Assembly (NCBI GenBank): GCA_002381695.1
Contig: DFXM01000011.1
Span: forward strand, 17,190 to 81,189
Direction: 5' to 3'
Source of the DNA: Clostridium sp. UBA4108
GTDB taxonomy: Bacteria; Bacillota; Clostridia; Clostridiales; Clostridiaceae
Length of the DNA stretch: 64,000 nucleotides
In this document: in pieces, positions 14,812 to 23,724 of the stretch
Position numbering within the stretch: position 1 is the first letter of the stretch
How the letters are laid out: each line of letters begins with the position of its first letter
The notes under the pieces: generated by a model
Told to the model about the DNA's origin: nothing
Seen by the model: only the letters and a program-made list of their open reading frames with translations
Databases searched by the model: none
Program-made: the position numbers and the translations under genes

Positions 14812-16919
14812 TTTTCTTCTCCATTAGCTTCTAAGTATTCAAGTAAATCTTTTGAATGCTCTAAATGAGATAATTGTTGGTCTAGTTTTTGATATTCTTT
14901 TGCATCAATTTGCGATGAATCATCAATATCAGCTTCAAAAGTTTCTTTTAGTCCTTTTGGCAAAGTTTTTCTTGGAGTTCCTTTCCCAAATATCAGATGA
15001 ACTACATCTAAATAGCTTAAAGTTTCTGTTAATGGGCGAACATAGTGATATGGACGGGTACGAATTTCATCATAGGTTGTGGTTGCTTCCCCTATGCCTT
15101 TTATCTCAATATTCCATCCTTCTCCCATAGGGAAAAATCCAAACCGCACTGCTTGCGAGAGAATATAGTTTTGGTCGTCAGGATAAGTGATCGAACTAAT
15201 AAAACCATCCCACAAGGCTTTACTTAAGTCTTTTTCTTCCCCTCCATTCCAATTATTTAAAACATGCAAAATATTACGAATTGATAATACAGACTCCCTC
15301 AGTTCTAGTTCATCCATTCCGCAATCTTTTTGGGCTTCATCATCTTTCCATTTACCCATAAAAACATTTTGAGTAACTCTGCACAATTGAGAAAATCTAA
15401 ACAATTCTTCTAATGTTCTTTTAGAATTAGGAAGATGGATATTTCCATTTTTATCAGCTAATCGTGCTATTATTATTCTAAAAAGTTCATTTCTTTCTGG
15501 GAACTCTTGGTCTTCTAAAGAACCAATTGTCTTTTGAGGTACATAATTATATTCAATGGTTACGAAACGTGATTTAAATGCTGGATTTAACTCGTTGGTT
15601 CCTTCATAATTAACCATTTGACTTGACAGGTTTCCTGTACCAATAAATCCAAATCCAGGCTTAATCAAAACAGGACCAACTCCTGTGACATAAGCTGTAT
15701 CTCCCGCATGACGTTGCAGTATATCATTTAAAGCAATTAAGTTTTGCATGGCAATTGTATTTAATTCGTCTACGATTACAGGGCGACCTTCTTTTACTGC
15801 AATCAAAATTTCTCTTTCTATTTTTTTGATTTCAGTACCAAAAGCACTATTACTTGCTACCAATAAATCAGAAAAGCTTTTCCATATTTGAATCTTAAGC
15901 TGTAACTGCTCTTCATCAGTCATCTTCTCGAGTCTAGTTCTGTGCTCATCCATCCACTCATAAAAATCTCCTATAATCATGTTCAGATAATCCGCAAAAG
16001 ATCCTTTGGAGAAACTGTGTTTGAGGGATAAAGTTTTCTCTACAAACATATCTTCATAAGTTAAATTGTGGGAGCCAGATATAAACAGCGGCTGTAAAGA
16101 TTCTATTTCCTCTTTACTTCCATTAGTTAATATATTTTTATAGTGAAGCTTTCTTTCTTCATTAAATTCTCCAAATTTTTCAATAGCATCACTTTCTGTA
16201 GCATTTGGATTTCTAGAAAACCAATCCTCCATTTTATCTTCTAATTCTCTTTGTATTCTATTTTGAATAGTAAAATCTAGGGCTGCTTCAGTTGCTAATT
16301 GTGTTTTACCGCTTCCTAAATGTCCTACAATATATACAGGAACACCTAAATTCAACGAATCTATTACTTTTTGTTTTGCTTTAACTACATAAGGTACAGT
16401 TACCAAACGCTGCTGATGTTGGGTTTCTATATCGCTTATCAATTGACGTTTATAATAAAATTCCCATGCTTCCGGAGAGTTTTCTAGAATTGTCTCTAAT
16501 TCTTTTTCTAATTTTTTTATGCAATCAACTCGATATCTTGTAGCTGAATTACTGCCATAATGACTGTAATTATTACTTTCGCTATTGACTCTCCTTTCCC
16601 AACGAAGGAAAAATTTTTCATATTCAATTGAGTTTTCAATTTCTTGTATCTTTTTACCCTTGTTTTCTGTTTCTTCTTCCACATAAGCTTTATATTTTTC
16701 GTAATAAACATTATTTTTTTTAGAATCTAGAGAAATTTCATAATTCCTTTCTTCAAATTTTCGAAAAGCCTTAAAAAACGCCCTTTGTTCTTCTATTTTT
16801 TTATTATTCTCGCATTCTGATGATTTTAAGGCTTCTTTGCGTAAATCATCTTCATACCAACTTTGCATTTCTCCTATAGTAGGAATATAAGCTTGCTTAA
16901 GATTTATTTGCTTTTTCAC
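14808..16919 (-). CDS. MoxR-type AAA+ ATPase, first gene of the operon
   Basis: A 703-residue AAA+ protein, much longer than the usual ~330-residue MoxR. Walker A is GHLGSGKT (199-206), Walker B VIVDEL (381-386), sensor 1 GFIGTGN (424-430) and an arginine-finger region NPAFKSRF with Arg451. The first ~180 residues are an added charged helical domain. About 170 residues of helical insert (210-375) separate Walker A and B. The GTG start follows AAAGGAG at ten bases. It is the MoxR-like member of the operon and should form a ring that remodels clients chosen with the VWA and propeller proteins. The extra domains set it apart from RavA, NorQ and CbbQ. Confidence 0.85.
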   Translation of the reverse strand: MKKQINLKQAYIPTIGEMQSWYEDDLRKEALKSSECENNKKIEEQRAFFKAFRKFEERNYEISLDSKKNNVYYEKYKAYVEEETENKGKKIQEIENSIEYEKFFLRWERRVNSESNNYSHYGSNSATRYRVDCIKKLEKELETILENSPEAWEFYYKRQLISDIETQHQQRLVTVPYVVKAKQKVIDSLNLGVPVYIVGHLGSGKTQLATEAALDFTIQNRIQRELEDKMEDWFSRNPNATESDAIEKFGEFNEERKLHYKNILTNGSKEEIESLQPLFISGSHNLTYEDMFVEKTLSLKHSFSKGSFADYLNMIIGDFYEWMDEHRTRLEKMTDEEQLQLKIQIWKSFSDLLVASNSAFGTEIKKIEREILIAVKEGRPVIVDELNTIAMQNLIALNDILQRHAGDTAYVTGVGPVLIKPGFGFIGTGNLSSQMVNYEGTNELNPAFKSRFVTIEYNYVPQKTIGSLEDQEFPERNELFRIIIARLADKNGNIHLPNSKRTLEELFRFSQLCRVTQNVFMGKWKDDEAQKDCGMDELELRESVLSIRNILHVLNNWNGGEEKDLSKALWDGFISSITYPDDQNYILSQAVRFGFFPMGEGWNIEIKGIGEATTTYDEIRTRPYHYVRPLTETLSYLDVVHLIFGKGTPRKTLPKGLKETFEADIDDSSQIDAKEYQKLDQQLSHLEHSKDLLEYLEANGEEK

Positions 16920-16984
16920 AGAAGTTTATCTCCTTTGCATGATGTTCTAGGCATTTGAAAATAAATAATAACTACATATAAATT

Positions 16985-17017
16985 AAAATCCCGATTTTTA
17001 AAAAATTCGGGATTTTA
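16985..17017 (-). terminator. terminator of the oleate hydratase gene
   Basis: AAAATCCCGA...TCGGGATTTT arms followed by T-rich sequence, 27 bases past the stop codon of the hydratase gene and upstream of the MoxR operon, so it also separates the two units. Confidence 0.8.
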
Positions 17018-17043
17018 ATCAAATTATCTAATTGTAAATGTCA

Positions 17044-18837
17044 TTAAACAATTCCATATTCTTTTAATAATTTTTCAATGTCTGTTCCTGCTACTTGTTT
17101 TAAAATTTTACGTTTAGTCATTGGTGGTAAATCAAGTTTTGGTTTTTCTCCATCTAATAGACATACACCTGCATTTAATAAATAGCGGATATCATATCTT
17201 GAACCAAATACCTCAGGAACTCCTTTTTCAACTCCAGTTAAAACATATACTGCTTCCATAGCTGTACGTCCTGAGTATTCTATAGTAAATACAGTATCAC
17301 GGCCTGGATCATCTAATGTTTCAGCAAATTGTCCAAGGAAAGCAAAGTTTACTCCATTCTTTGGTACAACATATGGACGATCTCCAGCTGCACGAGGCAT
17401 AAATTGAGATGTAATATATGGCATCATAACAGGAACTGCACTACATGATCCTGCTAATTCTTCAATTTTATCTGTAGGAACACCTATATGATATAACCAT
17501 TCTTTTGTAATTTCCTTACCAGTACAATCTCTCATAGGTTTTTTAATATAATCTCCAGGAACATCAGAGAATAAACCATATACCCAAACTACAACATCTT
17601 TTTCTGGTTGTCCATAATATTGTTCTTGACGGTTTATTGTCCAACTCATCAACCATGAAGAATCAAGAGCTGAAACTATCCCACCTGTTACAGTACGTCC
17701 GCCATATGGTGAACGTTTTGTGATTTTTTCAATGTATTCAGGAACACGTTCATCATGACAAGTTACTGTACAAGATTCCCAATTTGATTTTTCTGTATCT
17801 GTACAGAATTTATCTGGTCTTCCAAATTCATCTGATTGAGCTGCTATATTTCTCCATAACTTCCAACATCCTTCTGGTTCTCTATTAAATGGTGCAGGAG
17901 TATTGTCATCACCATACCCTGAACCTTCAGTCATAGAACCGTTAGTAATAAATACTAAGTCGTTTTCTGTTAAATCAATAGAAATATCTTTTCCAGTTTT
18001 ATCTGTCGCAACTATTTTCTTTGCAACCTTTTTATCATCTGAAATTGAGAATTCAACATTATCAACATTAACTCCATATTCAAATTTAGCACCATGGTCT
18101 TGTAAATATTTAACCATAGGTTTTACAAATGAAGTATATTGGTCATGTTTTGAAAATTGTAGAGCTGAAAGAGTTGGTAATCCCCCAACATGGTGGATAA
18201 AACGATTCATATATAATTTCATCTCTAAAGCACTATGCCAGTTCTCAAACGCAAACATTGTTCTCCAGTATGTCCAGAAATCAGTGTTTAAAAGTTCTTC
18301 TGAAAAAATATCTTCAATAGTTTTATCTTCAAGTTCTTCATCTTGCATATTTACAAAAGCAGCTAATTCTTTTGCTAAGTCTTGACCCAAATTGAATTTT
18401 CCATTGTCATAACGTTCACCTTGGTTTTTAGTAATACGACAATTACTAAAGTTTGGATCATCGTAGTTTGTATAATAAAAATGATCTAAAACAGTCATAT
18501 TAGGATCTTCTGTAGATGGTAATGAGCTAAACAAGCTCCATAAAACTTCAAAACAATGACCCATTTCACGTCCGCCACGTGCTACATATCCCGCATTCTG
18601 ACGAACTTGACCGTCTAAAGATCCACCAGGAATATCTAATTGTTCTAAGAAGGTAATCTTGCTACCATCCATATGAGCATCACGAATTAAAAAACAACCA
18701 GCAGCCAAAGCACCAATTCCTGTACCAATTAAATAAGCTTTTTTATCTTCAATTCCTTTAGGCTTTCTTGCATTTACTAAAGAATGATAAGTTCCATTTG
18801 TAAGCGTAAGTCTATCATCATGTGTTTTTAATTTCAT
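17044..18837 (-). CDS. ohyA: oleate hydratase
   Basis: A 597-residue FAD-dependent fatty acid hydratase, once named myosin-cross-reactive antigen. It adds water across the 9-10 double bond of oleate to give 10-hydroxystearate. The Rossmann segment KAYLIGTGIGALAAGCFLI near residue 33 binds FAD. It is followed by LEQLDIPGGSLDG and by the family-typical GREMGHCFEVLWSLF, SMTEGSGYGDDNTPAP and QFAETLDDPGRDTVFT. Length and motifs fit the family well. The gene stands as a single unit with its own terminator. A TetR-family gene lies just upstream on the same strand, and fatty-acid-sensing TetR regulators often control such genes. It may detoxify host or environmental unsaturated fatty acids. Confidence 0.95.
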   Translation of the reverse strand: MKLKTHDDRLTLTNGTYHSLVNARKPKGIEDKKAYLIGTGIGALAAGCFLIRDAHMDGSKITFLEQLDIPGGSLDGQVRQNAGYVARGGREMGHCFEVLWSLFSSLPSTEDPNMTVLDHFYYTNYDDPNFSNCRITKNQGERYDNGKFNLGQDLAKELAAFVNMQDEELEDKTIEDIFSEELLNTDFWTYWRTMFAFENWHSALEMKLYMNRFIHHVGGLPTLSALQFSKHDQYTSFVKPMVKYLQDHGAKFEYGVNVDNVEFSISDDKKVAKKIVATDKTGKDISIDLTENDLVFITNGSMTEGSGYGDDNTPAPFNREPEGCWKLWRNIAAQSDEFGRPDKFCTDTEKSNWESCTVTCHDERVPEYIEKITKRSPYGGRTVTGGIVSALDSSWLMSWTINRQEQYYGQPEKDVVVWVYGLFSDVPGDYIKKPMRDCTGKEITKEWLYHIGVPTDKIEELAGSCSAVPVMMPYITSQFMPRAAGDRPYVVPKNGVNFAFLGQFAETLDDPGRDTVFTIEYSGRTAMEAVYVLTGVEKGVPEVFGSRYDIRYLLNAGVCLLDGEKPKLDLPPMTKRKILKQVAGTDIEKLLKEYGIV

Positions 18838-19029
18838 TATTATCTCCCTCTTTCTTAATTTTTTAATAGTTTTCTGAATCCTACTATTATATTTAGAGTC
18901 TTTCTATGTCCACTCTATTAGTATGCCTACGTGATGTAATAAATGATAAGTCCTTCTTTAACTCTGTGGATACTTATTATCTGTAAGATCTCTATAAATC
19001 TATGATATAGTTTTTTTATACCCTTTTCA

Positions 19030-19084
19030 TTAGATAAATAAACTGCGGTGTTCGAAATTCGAACACCGCAGTTTATTTATCTAA
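19030..19084. terminator. perfect 27-base-arm palindrome, bidirectional terminator
   Basis: Two perfect 27-base arms (TTAGATAAATAAACTGCGG..., then GTGTTCGAA) around a single central A. It lies between the oleate hydratase gene and the TetR gene, whose stop is 57 bases away. Long perfect stems with A/T outer parts end transcripts in either direction. Confidence 0.75.
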
Positions 19085-19140
19085 TTTTTAGGCATTGAGG
19101 TCAAAATGTCTAGTAAAAAGAAATCTCCTATTACTTTTTA

Positions 19141-19710
19141 CTAGGTATCATTTAAACCAGCACTTCGCTTAAGGGACAATTCGATGTTTCCATCGAAGAG
19201 ATACCCGATTCGTTTAATGATAGTATCAGGGTCCTCCTTCATTCCGGCAGCAATCCAGCGTAGTACCATTTCAGTGAGGGCACATTGATAAAAGGAGGCA
19301 ATCAGTTTTTTATCTCCTGAAGATGCTGAGATACCATCTCTTACTCTTTCAACATACCGAATCATAACATTTCCTGCTACATTGTATATATAGTTCACTA
19401 ATTCTTCCCTCTGCATGGAATTATATACATGATAAATGGCTGTTTTGTTTTCTAAAGCAAATTTAGCAGCCACAATAAAACTCTCCTCCCAGGAAAGTGT
19501 ATCATTATATTCATCAATGACTGTCTGAAGTTCTGTTTGGAAGATCTCTGACAGAAGTGCATATACATCTGTGTAGTAATAATAAAAAGTATTTCTGTTG
19601 ATCTCACATGCTTTAGCAATATCCTTAACTGTGATTTTGCTAATTGGACGCTCATTCAGCATCTTTATGAATACCTCACGAATCATTTTTCTGGTATATT
19701 GCTGTGCCAA
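19141..19710 (-). CDS. TetR-family regulator
   Basis: A 189-residue TetR-type repressor. The N-terminal HTH domain contains KMIREVFIKMLNERPISKIT, VKDIAKACEINRNTF and YYYYTDVYALLSEIF, typical of the AcrR/YfiR-like TetR class. The rest is helical. It is upstream of oleate hydratase on the same strand with a strong terminator between, so they are separately transcribed; it may still control that gene. Its 5' half and promoter region (19533-19785) are duplicated at 23063-23315. The GC-richer wording of some codons differs from its neighbours. Confidence 0.88.
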   Translation of the reverse strand: MAQQYTRKMIREVFIKMLNERPISKITVKDIAKACEINRNTFYYYYTDVYALLSEIFQTELQTVIDEYNDTLSWEESFIVAAKFALENKTAIYHVYNSMQREELVNYIYNVAGNVMIRYVERVRDGISASSGDKKLIASFYQCALTEMVLRWIAAGMKEDPDTIIKRIGYLFDGNIELSLKRSAGLNDT

Positions 19711-19785
19711 GTCGCCACCTCCTTAATGCTTTATCTATATTGAAAATTATAACATAGGGTAAGTTATTTTTAAATAATCCATCAT
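19533..19785. repeat. 253-base direct repeat, copy 1 (5' part of the TetR gene)
   Basis: About 253 bases nearly identical to 23063-23315, with only a handful of single-base differences. It covers the first ~59 codons and the upstream region of the TetR gene. The two copies bracket the hydrolase/two-component operon and an rlmD fragment. Confidence 0.85.
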
Positions 19786-19827
19786 CATAATCAATGTCAC
19801 CAGATAGAATGAGATTTCATTCCAGAT

Positions 19828-20868
19828 CTAATACTTACCTTGTAAAAAATCATCCGCTATGTCAGCAATTGCTTCTGACTGTCTCCAATGTAAATAATGC
19901 TCACCTTTCAAATACACTATCTTTTGAATATCAGGATTTGAGATTACTTCTTCATGTAATCCGTCCCAGGTTGCATTATATCCTTGCTTTGCTAATTCCT
20001 CTCTATATACCTTGCATGAATCATCACTTAATAAGAACAGTACAGGTATGTTATCAGGATATTTAACATCATAAAGTGCTTTACAATTCTCCATAAAAAG
20101 CCTGTTTTCACTAAGCTGTGCTTTTGTAATGGATTTTCTATTAAATAAAGCGGAGACATTTTTCATATCTTCTTTAGAATAATTTCCACTTGATTCCATA
20201 TCTTGAAGATAATCTACTCCTGAGAGATACGATAGTCGTGTAAGGCCTGTTAAATCCATAAATCTTCCCAGATAATATAATCCGTTTGAAATTGCAAAGT
20301 CACTTTGATACTTTGCCTGATTTGGTATAGAAGAATCTATACCAATCATGGCTTCTACTTCTTCTGGATAATTTTTCATATATTGCAGGCAGTATATTCC
20401 TGAAATTGAATGAGGTGCTAATATATAAGGTGGTTCAATTTTTAATTGACGTAATGTACCTCTTATTTCTTCTACAATAGCCTCATTCGTTCGCTCTTTA
20501 TTTGAATCATCACTTAAACCATATCCTGCATATTCCAATGTTACCACCTTATAATGTTTACTTAAATTATCAGCAAGCGGCTTAAAATCAATTATTGGAC
20601 TGGCTGTTCCCATTCCACTAAGTAATACTATAGTTTTTTTGCCCTCACCAGTAACTGACACCCTTATATTTGTGCCATTAACATTCACATCTGTGCCCAC
20701 ACGGCTTAATCCTTTATCCTCTTGCATGCAAACAACCTTATTCCAAATTGTAGTACCAAGCAAGAAGATCAGCAAAAGTCCTAGTAATACTAACAATACT
20801 TTCTTTAATATTTTTACTATTTTTTTTAATTTATCCCTCATCCTATTTTCGGAAAAGTAATCATTCAA
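19828..20868 (-). CDS. membrane-anchored alpha/beta hydrolase
   Basis: A 346-residue hydrolase with a single N-terminal membrane anchor (VLLVLLGLLLIFLLGTTIW, near 24-42), so the catalytic part should face outside. The fold shows in TIVLLSGMGTASPI, VTLEYAGYGLSD and the nucleophile elbow LAPHSISGIYCLQY. The likely acid is in LFLLSDDS and the histidine in LKGEHYLHW. The elbow has Pro-His-Ser-Ile-Ser rather than GxSxG, a variant common in clostridial members. It is the last gene of a unit with a response regulator and a kinase, separated by only seven bases from the kinase, so it is probably part of the sensing output. Confidence 0.83.
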   Translation of the reverse strand: MNDYFSENRMRDKLKKIVKILKKVLLVLLGLLLIFLLGTTIWNKVVCMQEDKGLSRVGTDVNVNGTNIRVSVTGEGKKTIVLLSGMGTASPIIDFKPLADNLSKHYKVVTLEYAGYGLSDDSNKERTNEAIVEEIRGTLRQLKIEPPYILAPHSISGIYCLQYMKNYPEEVEAMIGIDSSIPNQAKYQSDFAISNGLYYLGRFMDLTGLTRLSYLSGVDYLQDMESSGNYSKEDMKNVSALFNRKSITKAQLSENRLFMENCKALYDVKYPDNIPVLFLLSDDSCKVYREELAKQGYNATWDGLHEEVISNPDIQKIVYLKGEHYLHWRQSEAIADIADDFLQGKY

Positions 20869-20875
20869 TTATTTA

Positions 20876-21973
20876 TTATTCTTTCATTAGGGGAATCTGA
20901 ATTATTATCTTTGCTCCTCTGGTCAATTCATCATTTGCAAGCTGCATTGCTCCATTATGCTGTTTTATAATTGAATCTGCAATGTATAATCCTAAACCAT
21001 AATGATTCTTTCTGCCTCTGCTGGTGTCATCCATGTAGAATTGTTCCGCACCATGCTTTATAGCATTTGGACTAAAACCACAGCCAGAATCTGTAATACA
21101 AATAACTGCTTTACTTTCTTCAAAAGTAAGAATTATGTTTATAGTACCTTTTTGCGGAGTATAATCCAGCGCATTTGATATCAAGTTATTAAACACTCGT
21201 TTTAATAGATTTAAGTCTGCTGAAATGAAAATATTCTCTTTTTCATTTTCAGTGAAAATTGTAATTTCTTTTTCATCCGCTATCCGTGTTAACATTGTAA
21301 CCGCTTCATCAAGCATTTCATTAAGATTAATTTTCTCCTTATTTACAACATAGCCTCTATTCGCATGCGTCATCTCCAGAAGCTGAGTCAGATACATCTC
21401 TATCTGTTCTAGACTGACCTTCGCATCTTCAACATAATCTTTAATAACATGGTCTAATTTACTAACCTGTAGTAAATCTATGTTACCTTTCAAAACTGTA
21501 ATTGGTGTCTTAAAATCATGTGCAAGAGCCGAAATCTGCTCTTTACGATTTTGTTCCAAACGCCACTGTGTTTCCAGAGCCTCTTTCAATGCCAGACGCA
21601 TATCATCCATGCTATCTAGTATCTGATCGATTTCTTTAACTCCACTAGAGTTGATATCAAAATCTAAATCATTAGCTTTAATTTTTTCTGTTGCTTCTAA
21701 AATGGATTGACCTCTTTTTCTCAATTTTCTGGCCGTCAAAAATGCAATTAGAAATGTTAGAACTATTACAAAGCATAGGTATCCAATCACAATTGCTAGC
21801 TCAATATTAACTAATACTTCACTTGTAAAAAGTTGTTTTTCCGCGACAATAATCAGAAATATGAGTATGCACAGTGCTAACCCTAAAATACCAAATCCAA
21901 TACCATACACTGCTTTCATTACAATAGACATGAGCGTTGTCTGGCGTCTCTTTCTATTCTTTATATTTCCCAC
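20876..21973 (-). CDS. sensor histidine kinase
   Basis: A 365-residue membrane histidine kinase. Two membrane spans (about 21-44 and 59-80) enclose a very short outside loop, suggesting sensing in or at the membrane. A HAMP-like linker follows (~82-130). The phosphoacceptor is His152 in SALAHDFKTPITVL. The ATPase domain has NLISNALDYTP (N box) and ITDSGCGFS plus YGLGLYIADSII (G boxes). Short-loop kinases of this type often sense cell-envelope stress or peptide antibiotics. The gene overlaps the response regulator by 13 bases, so the two are co-translated and pair with each other. Confidence 0.92.
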   Translation of the reverse strand: MGNIKNRKRRQTTLMSIVMKAVYGIGFGILGLALCILIFLIIVAEKQLFTSEVLVNIELAIVIGYLCFVIVLTFLIAFLTARKLRKRGQSILEATEKIKANDLDFDINSSGVKEIDQILDSMDDMRLALKEALETQWRLEQNRKEQISALAHDFKTPITVLKGNIDLLQVSKLDHVIKDYVEDAKVSLEQIEMYLTQLLEMTHANRGYVVNKEKINLNEMLDEAVTMLTRIADEKEITIFTENEKENIFISADLNLLKRVFNNLISNALDYTPQKGTINIILTFEESKAVICITDSGCGFSPNAIKHGAEQFYMDDTSRGRKNHYGLGLYIADSIIKQHNGAMQLANDELTRGAKIIIQIPLMKE

Positions 21974-22632
21974 TTATATCCAATCCCCCAGACTGTCTGT
22001 ATTGCCGAAACTCCGGCATCATCCAGCTTAATCCTAATATTCTTGATATGGGTTACAATTGTATTGTCATTACTTTCTCCATCATATCCGAATACAGCTT
22101 CATATATCTGTTCTCTCGAAAATACCTGTCCTCTGTGTCTTGCAAGATATTCGCATATCTGGTATTCACCTTTCGTCAGATTTATACTGTCATTTCTGAC
22201 CATTAGTTTCATTCCCTGTAAATCAAATTGAATATCTCCTGACTGCAGTAATGCACGGTGCTCACGACTTTCTCTTCTTAGATGGGCGCTTACCCTTGCT
22301 TTCAGTTCTTCCATGCCAAAGGGCTTTTTGATATAGTCATCCGCACCTAGGCCAAATCCATATACAATGTCTACTTCCTCCGTCTTAGCAGTAATAAACA
22401 TAATCGGGCAATCCACCTTGTCACGAATTCTCCTGCAAGCATCAAAGCCATCTGTTCCCGGCATCATTACATCCAGCAGAATCATATTAAACCATGGTAG
22501 TTTATTCTCTTCGACCTCATCAAAGCTCAAGCATGACGTCACCGTATGACCATCCTGAATCAGGATATTCCTTATTAACTTAAGAATTCTTTCTTCATCA
22601 TCGACAACAAGTATCTTAGCCATATATTCCAT
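21961..22632 (-). CDS. OmpR/PhoB-family response regulator
   Basis: A 223-residue two-domain response regulator. The receiver has the acidic pocket VVDDEE, phosphoacceptor Asp54 in ILLDVMMPG, Thr in FITAKT and Lys in YIKKPFG. The C-terminal winged helix contains LTKGEYQICEYLARHRGQVF and TVVTHI-like recognition residues (NTIVTHIKNIRIKL), ending in VWGIGYKWEI. It partners the kinase encoded next, with a 13-base overlap. Its target is likely its own operon, which includes the anchored hydrolase. Two nearby ATGs are possible starts; the second begins MAKILVVDDE. Confidence 0.92.
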   Translation of the reverse strand: MEYMAKILVVDDEERILKLIRNILIQDGHTVTSCLSFDEVEENKLPWFNMILLDVMMPGTDGFDACRRIRDKVDCPIMFITAKTEEVDIVYGFGLGADDYIKKPFGMEELKARVSAHLRRESREHRALLQSGDIQFDLQGMKLMVRNDSINLTKGEYQICEYLARHRGQVFSREQIYEAVFGYDGESNDNTIVTHIKNIRIKLDDAGVSAIQTVWGIGYKWEI

Positions 22633-22789
22633 ATTCCCCCTATATTACCTTTCCTTTGCTCCTTTCAAAGAGCATCTTATAAAATCTTTCTGAAGATTTT
22701 ATAAAGATTTTTAAATTAAAAATAGATATACTTTTTTAAATACAATTGGGTAAGAAATGTCGATAACCCCTTGATTCTACTGACTTTTC

Positions 22790-23020
22790 CTAATTAGATT
22801 TGCATAAAAGCACCACCGTCTCAGTATGACTTGTCTGAGAAAACATATCTACTGGTTGTACTTATAGTGTTTTGCATCCTAAGTCATTTAATATTCTTAA
22901 ATCTCTTGCAAGGGTTGCTGGGTCACAAGATACGTGGACTATTTTTTGTGGGGACATTTTTGCTATTGCATGGAGTAATGATTCTTCGCAGCCTTTTATT
23001 GGTGGGTTTAGTTCTATAAT
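22790..23020 (-). pseudogene. 3' fragment of an RlmD/RumA-type 23S rRNA uracil methyltransferase
   Basis: Reads IIELNPPIKGCEESLLHAIA, then VHVSCDPATLARDLRILND, then a stop, then VQPVDMFSQTSHTETVVLL. The SCDPATLARDL block contains the catalytic cysteine of the RlmD family and the final block is its usual C-terminus. Only about 75 codons remain and there is an in-frame stop. A full paralogue exists at 50096-51457. The fragment ends where the second TetR copy begins, so rearrangement cut it. Confidence 0.8.
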
Positions 23021-23030
23021 CTAAATTTAC

Positions 23031-23240
23031 TTAAGATATAATTATGAACCGTCCCTTATATACTGTTTGGAAGATCTCTGACAGAAGTGCATATACATCT
23101 GTGTAGTAATAATAAAAAGTATTTCTGTTGATCTCACATGCTGTAGCAATATACTTAACTGTGATTTTGCTAATTGGACGCTCATTCAGCATCTTTATAA
23201 ATACCTCACGAATCATTTTTCTGGTATATTGCTTAGCCAA
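23031..23240 (-). pseudogene. truncated copy of the TetR gene
   Basis: Encodes the first 59 residues of the regulator at 19141-19710 (KMIREVFIKMLNERPISKIT and onward) with a few changes (VKDIAKAC becomes VKYIATAC), then runs into unrelated sequence (VYKGRFIIIS) and stops. It retains the HTH core but no ligand domain. It is the gene part of the 253-base duplication. Confidence 0.85.
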
Positions 23241-23315
23241 GTGGCCACCTCTTTAACGCTTTATCTATATTGAAAATTATAACATAGGGTAAGTTATTTT
23301 AAAATAATCCATCAT
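23063..23315. repeat. 253-base direct repeat, copy 2
   Basis: Partner of 19533-19785 in the same orientation. Recombination between the two copies would delete the two-component/hydrolase unit in between. Confidence 0.85.
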
Positions 23316-23427
23316 ATTTAGCATCTGACGAAAAAGATGAGTATACAATAATAATGTTAACAGATACTCTTGAAACAACCGTATTTTGAGCTAATATATA
23401 AATTATACTAATATTTACCGAATATAA

Positions 23428-23724
23428 ATGTTAAAATCACTAATTTCTTGTAACGAAATTACTAAAATAACGACCCTTGATGAGAATATAGAAATCAGTA
23501 CATGCTCTACAGAAGAATTAATTATTTCATCAGAAAGCAAGAAAGAAATTTATAAACTGATACAATCCCTAGATGCTACTACTAGGGAAGTTATGTACCT
23601 TAGATTTACAGGAGACTTGAGCTTTAGAGAGATTGGAGAAATACTTAACAAAACGGAAAATTGGGCTAGAGTTACTTTTTTTAGGGGAAAATCAAAAATT
23701 ATAAGGAGGATGCAAAATGAATAG
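23428..23724 (+). pseudogene. N-terminally truncated ECF sigma factor
   Basis: The 98 residues correspond to region 4 of an ECF sigma factor: IYKLIQSLDATTREVMYLRF, DLSFREIGEILNKTENWARV and TFFRGKSKIIRRM. The wording is close to the intact sigma at 34525-35010 (LSFKQIGDLFRKTDNWACVT). Region 2, needed for core binding and -10 melting, is absent, and there is no ribosome site before the first ATG. It overlaps the anti-sigma-like gene that follows by eight bases, as sigma/anti-sigma pairs do. Probably a broken gene rather than a free DNA-binding domain. Confidence 0.7.

Noticed and set aside
17903..18385. 160-codon open frame on the plus strand
   Set aside because: Antisense to the well-supported oleate hydratase gene; no ribosome site or family features.
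22790..23020. Functional short rRNA methyltransferase
   Set aside because: Only the C-terminal ~75 codons remain, with an in-frame stop and no SAM-binding part.
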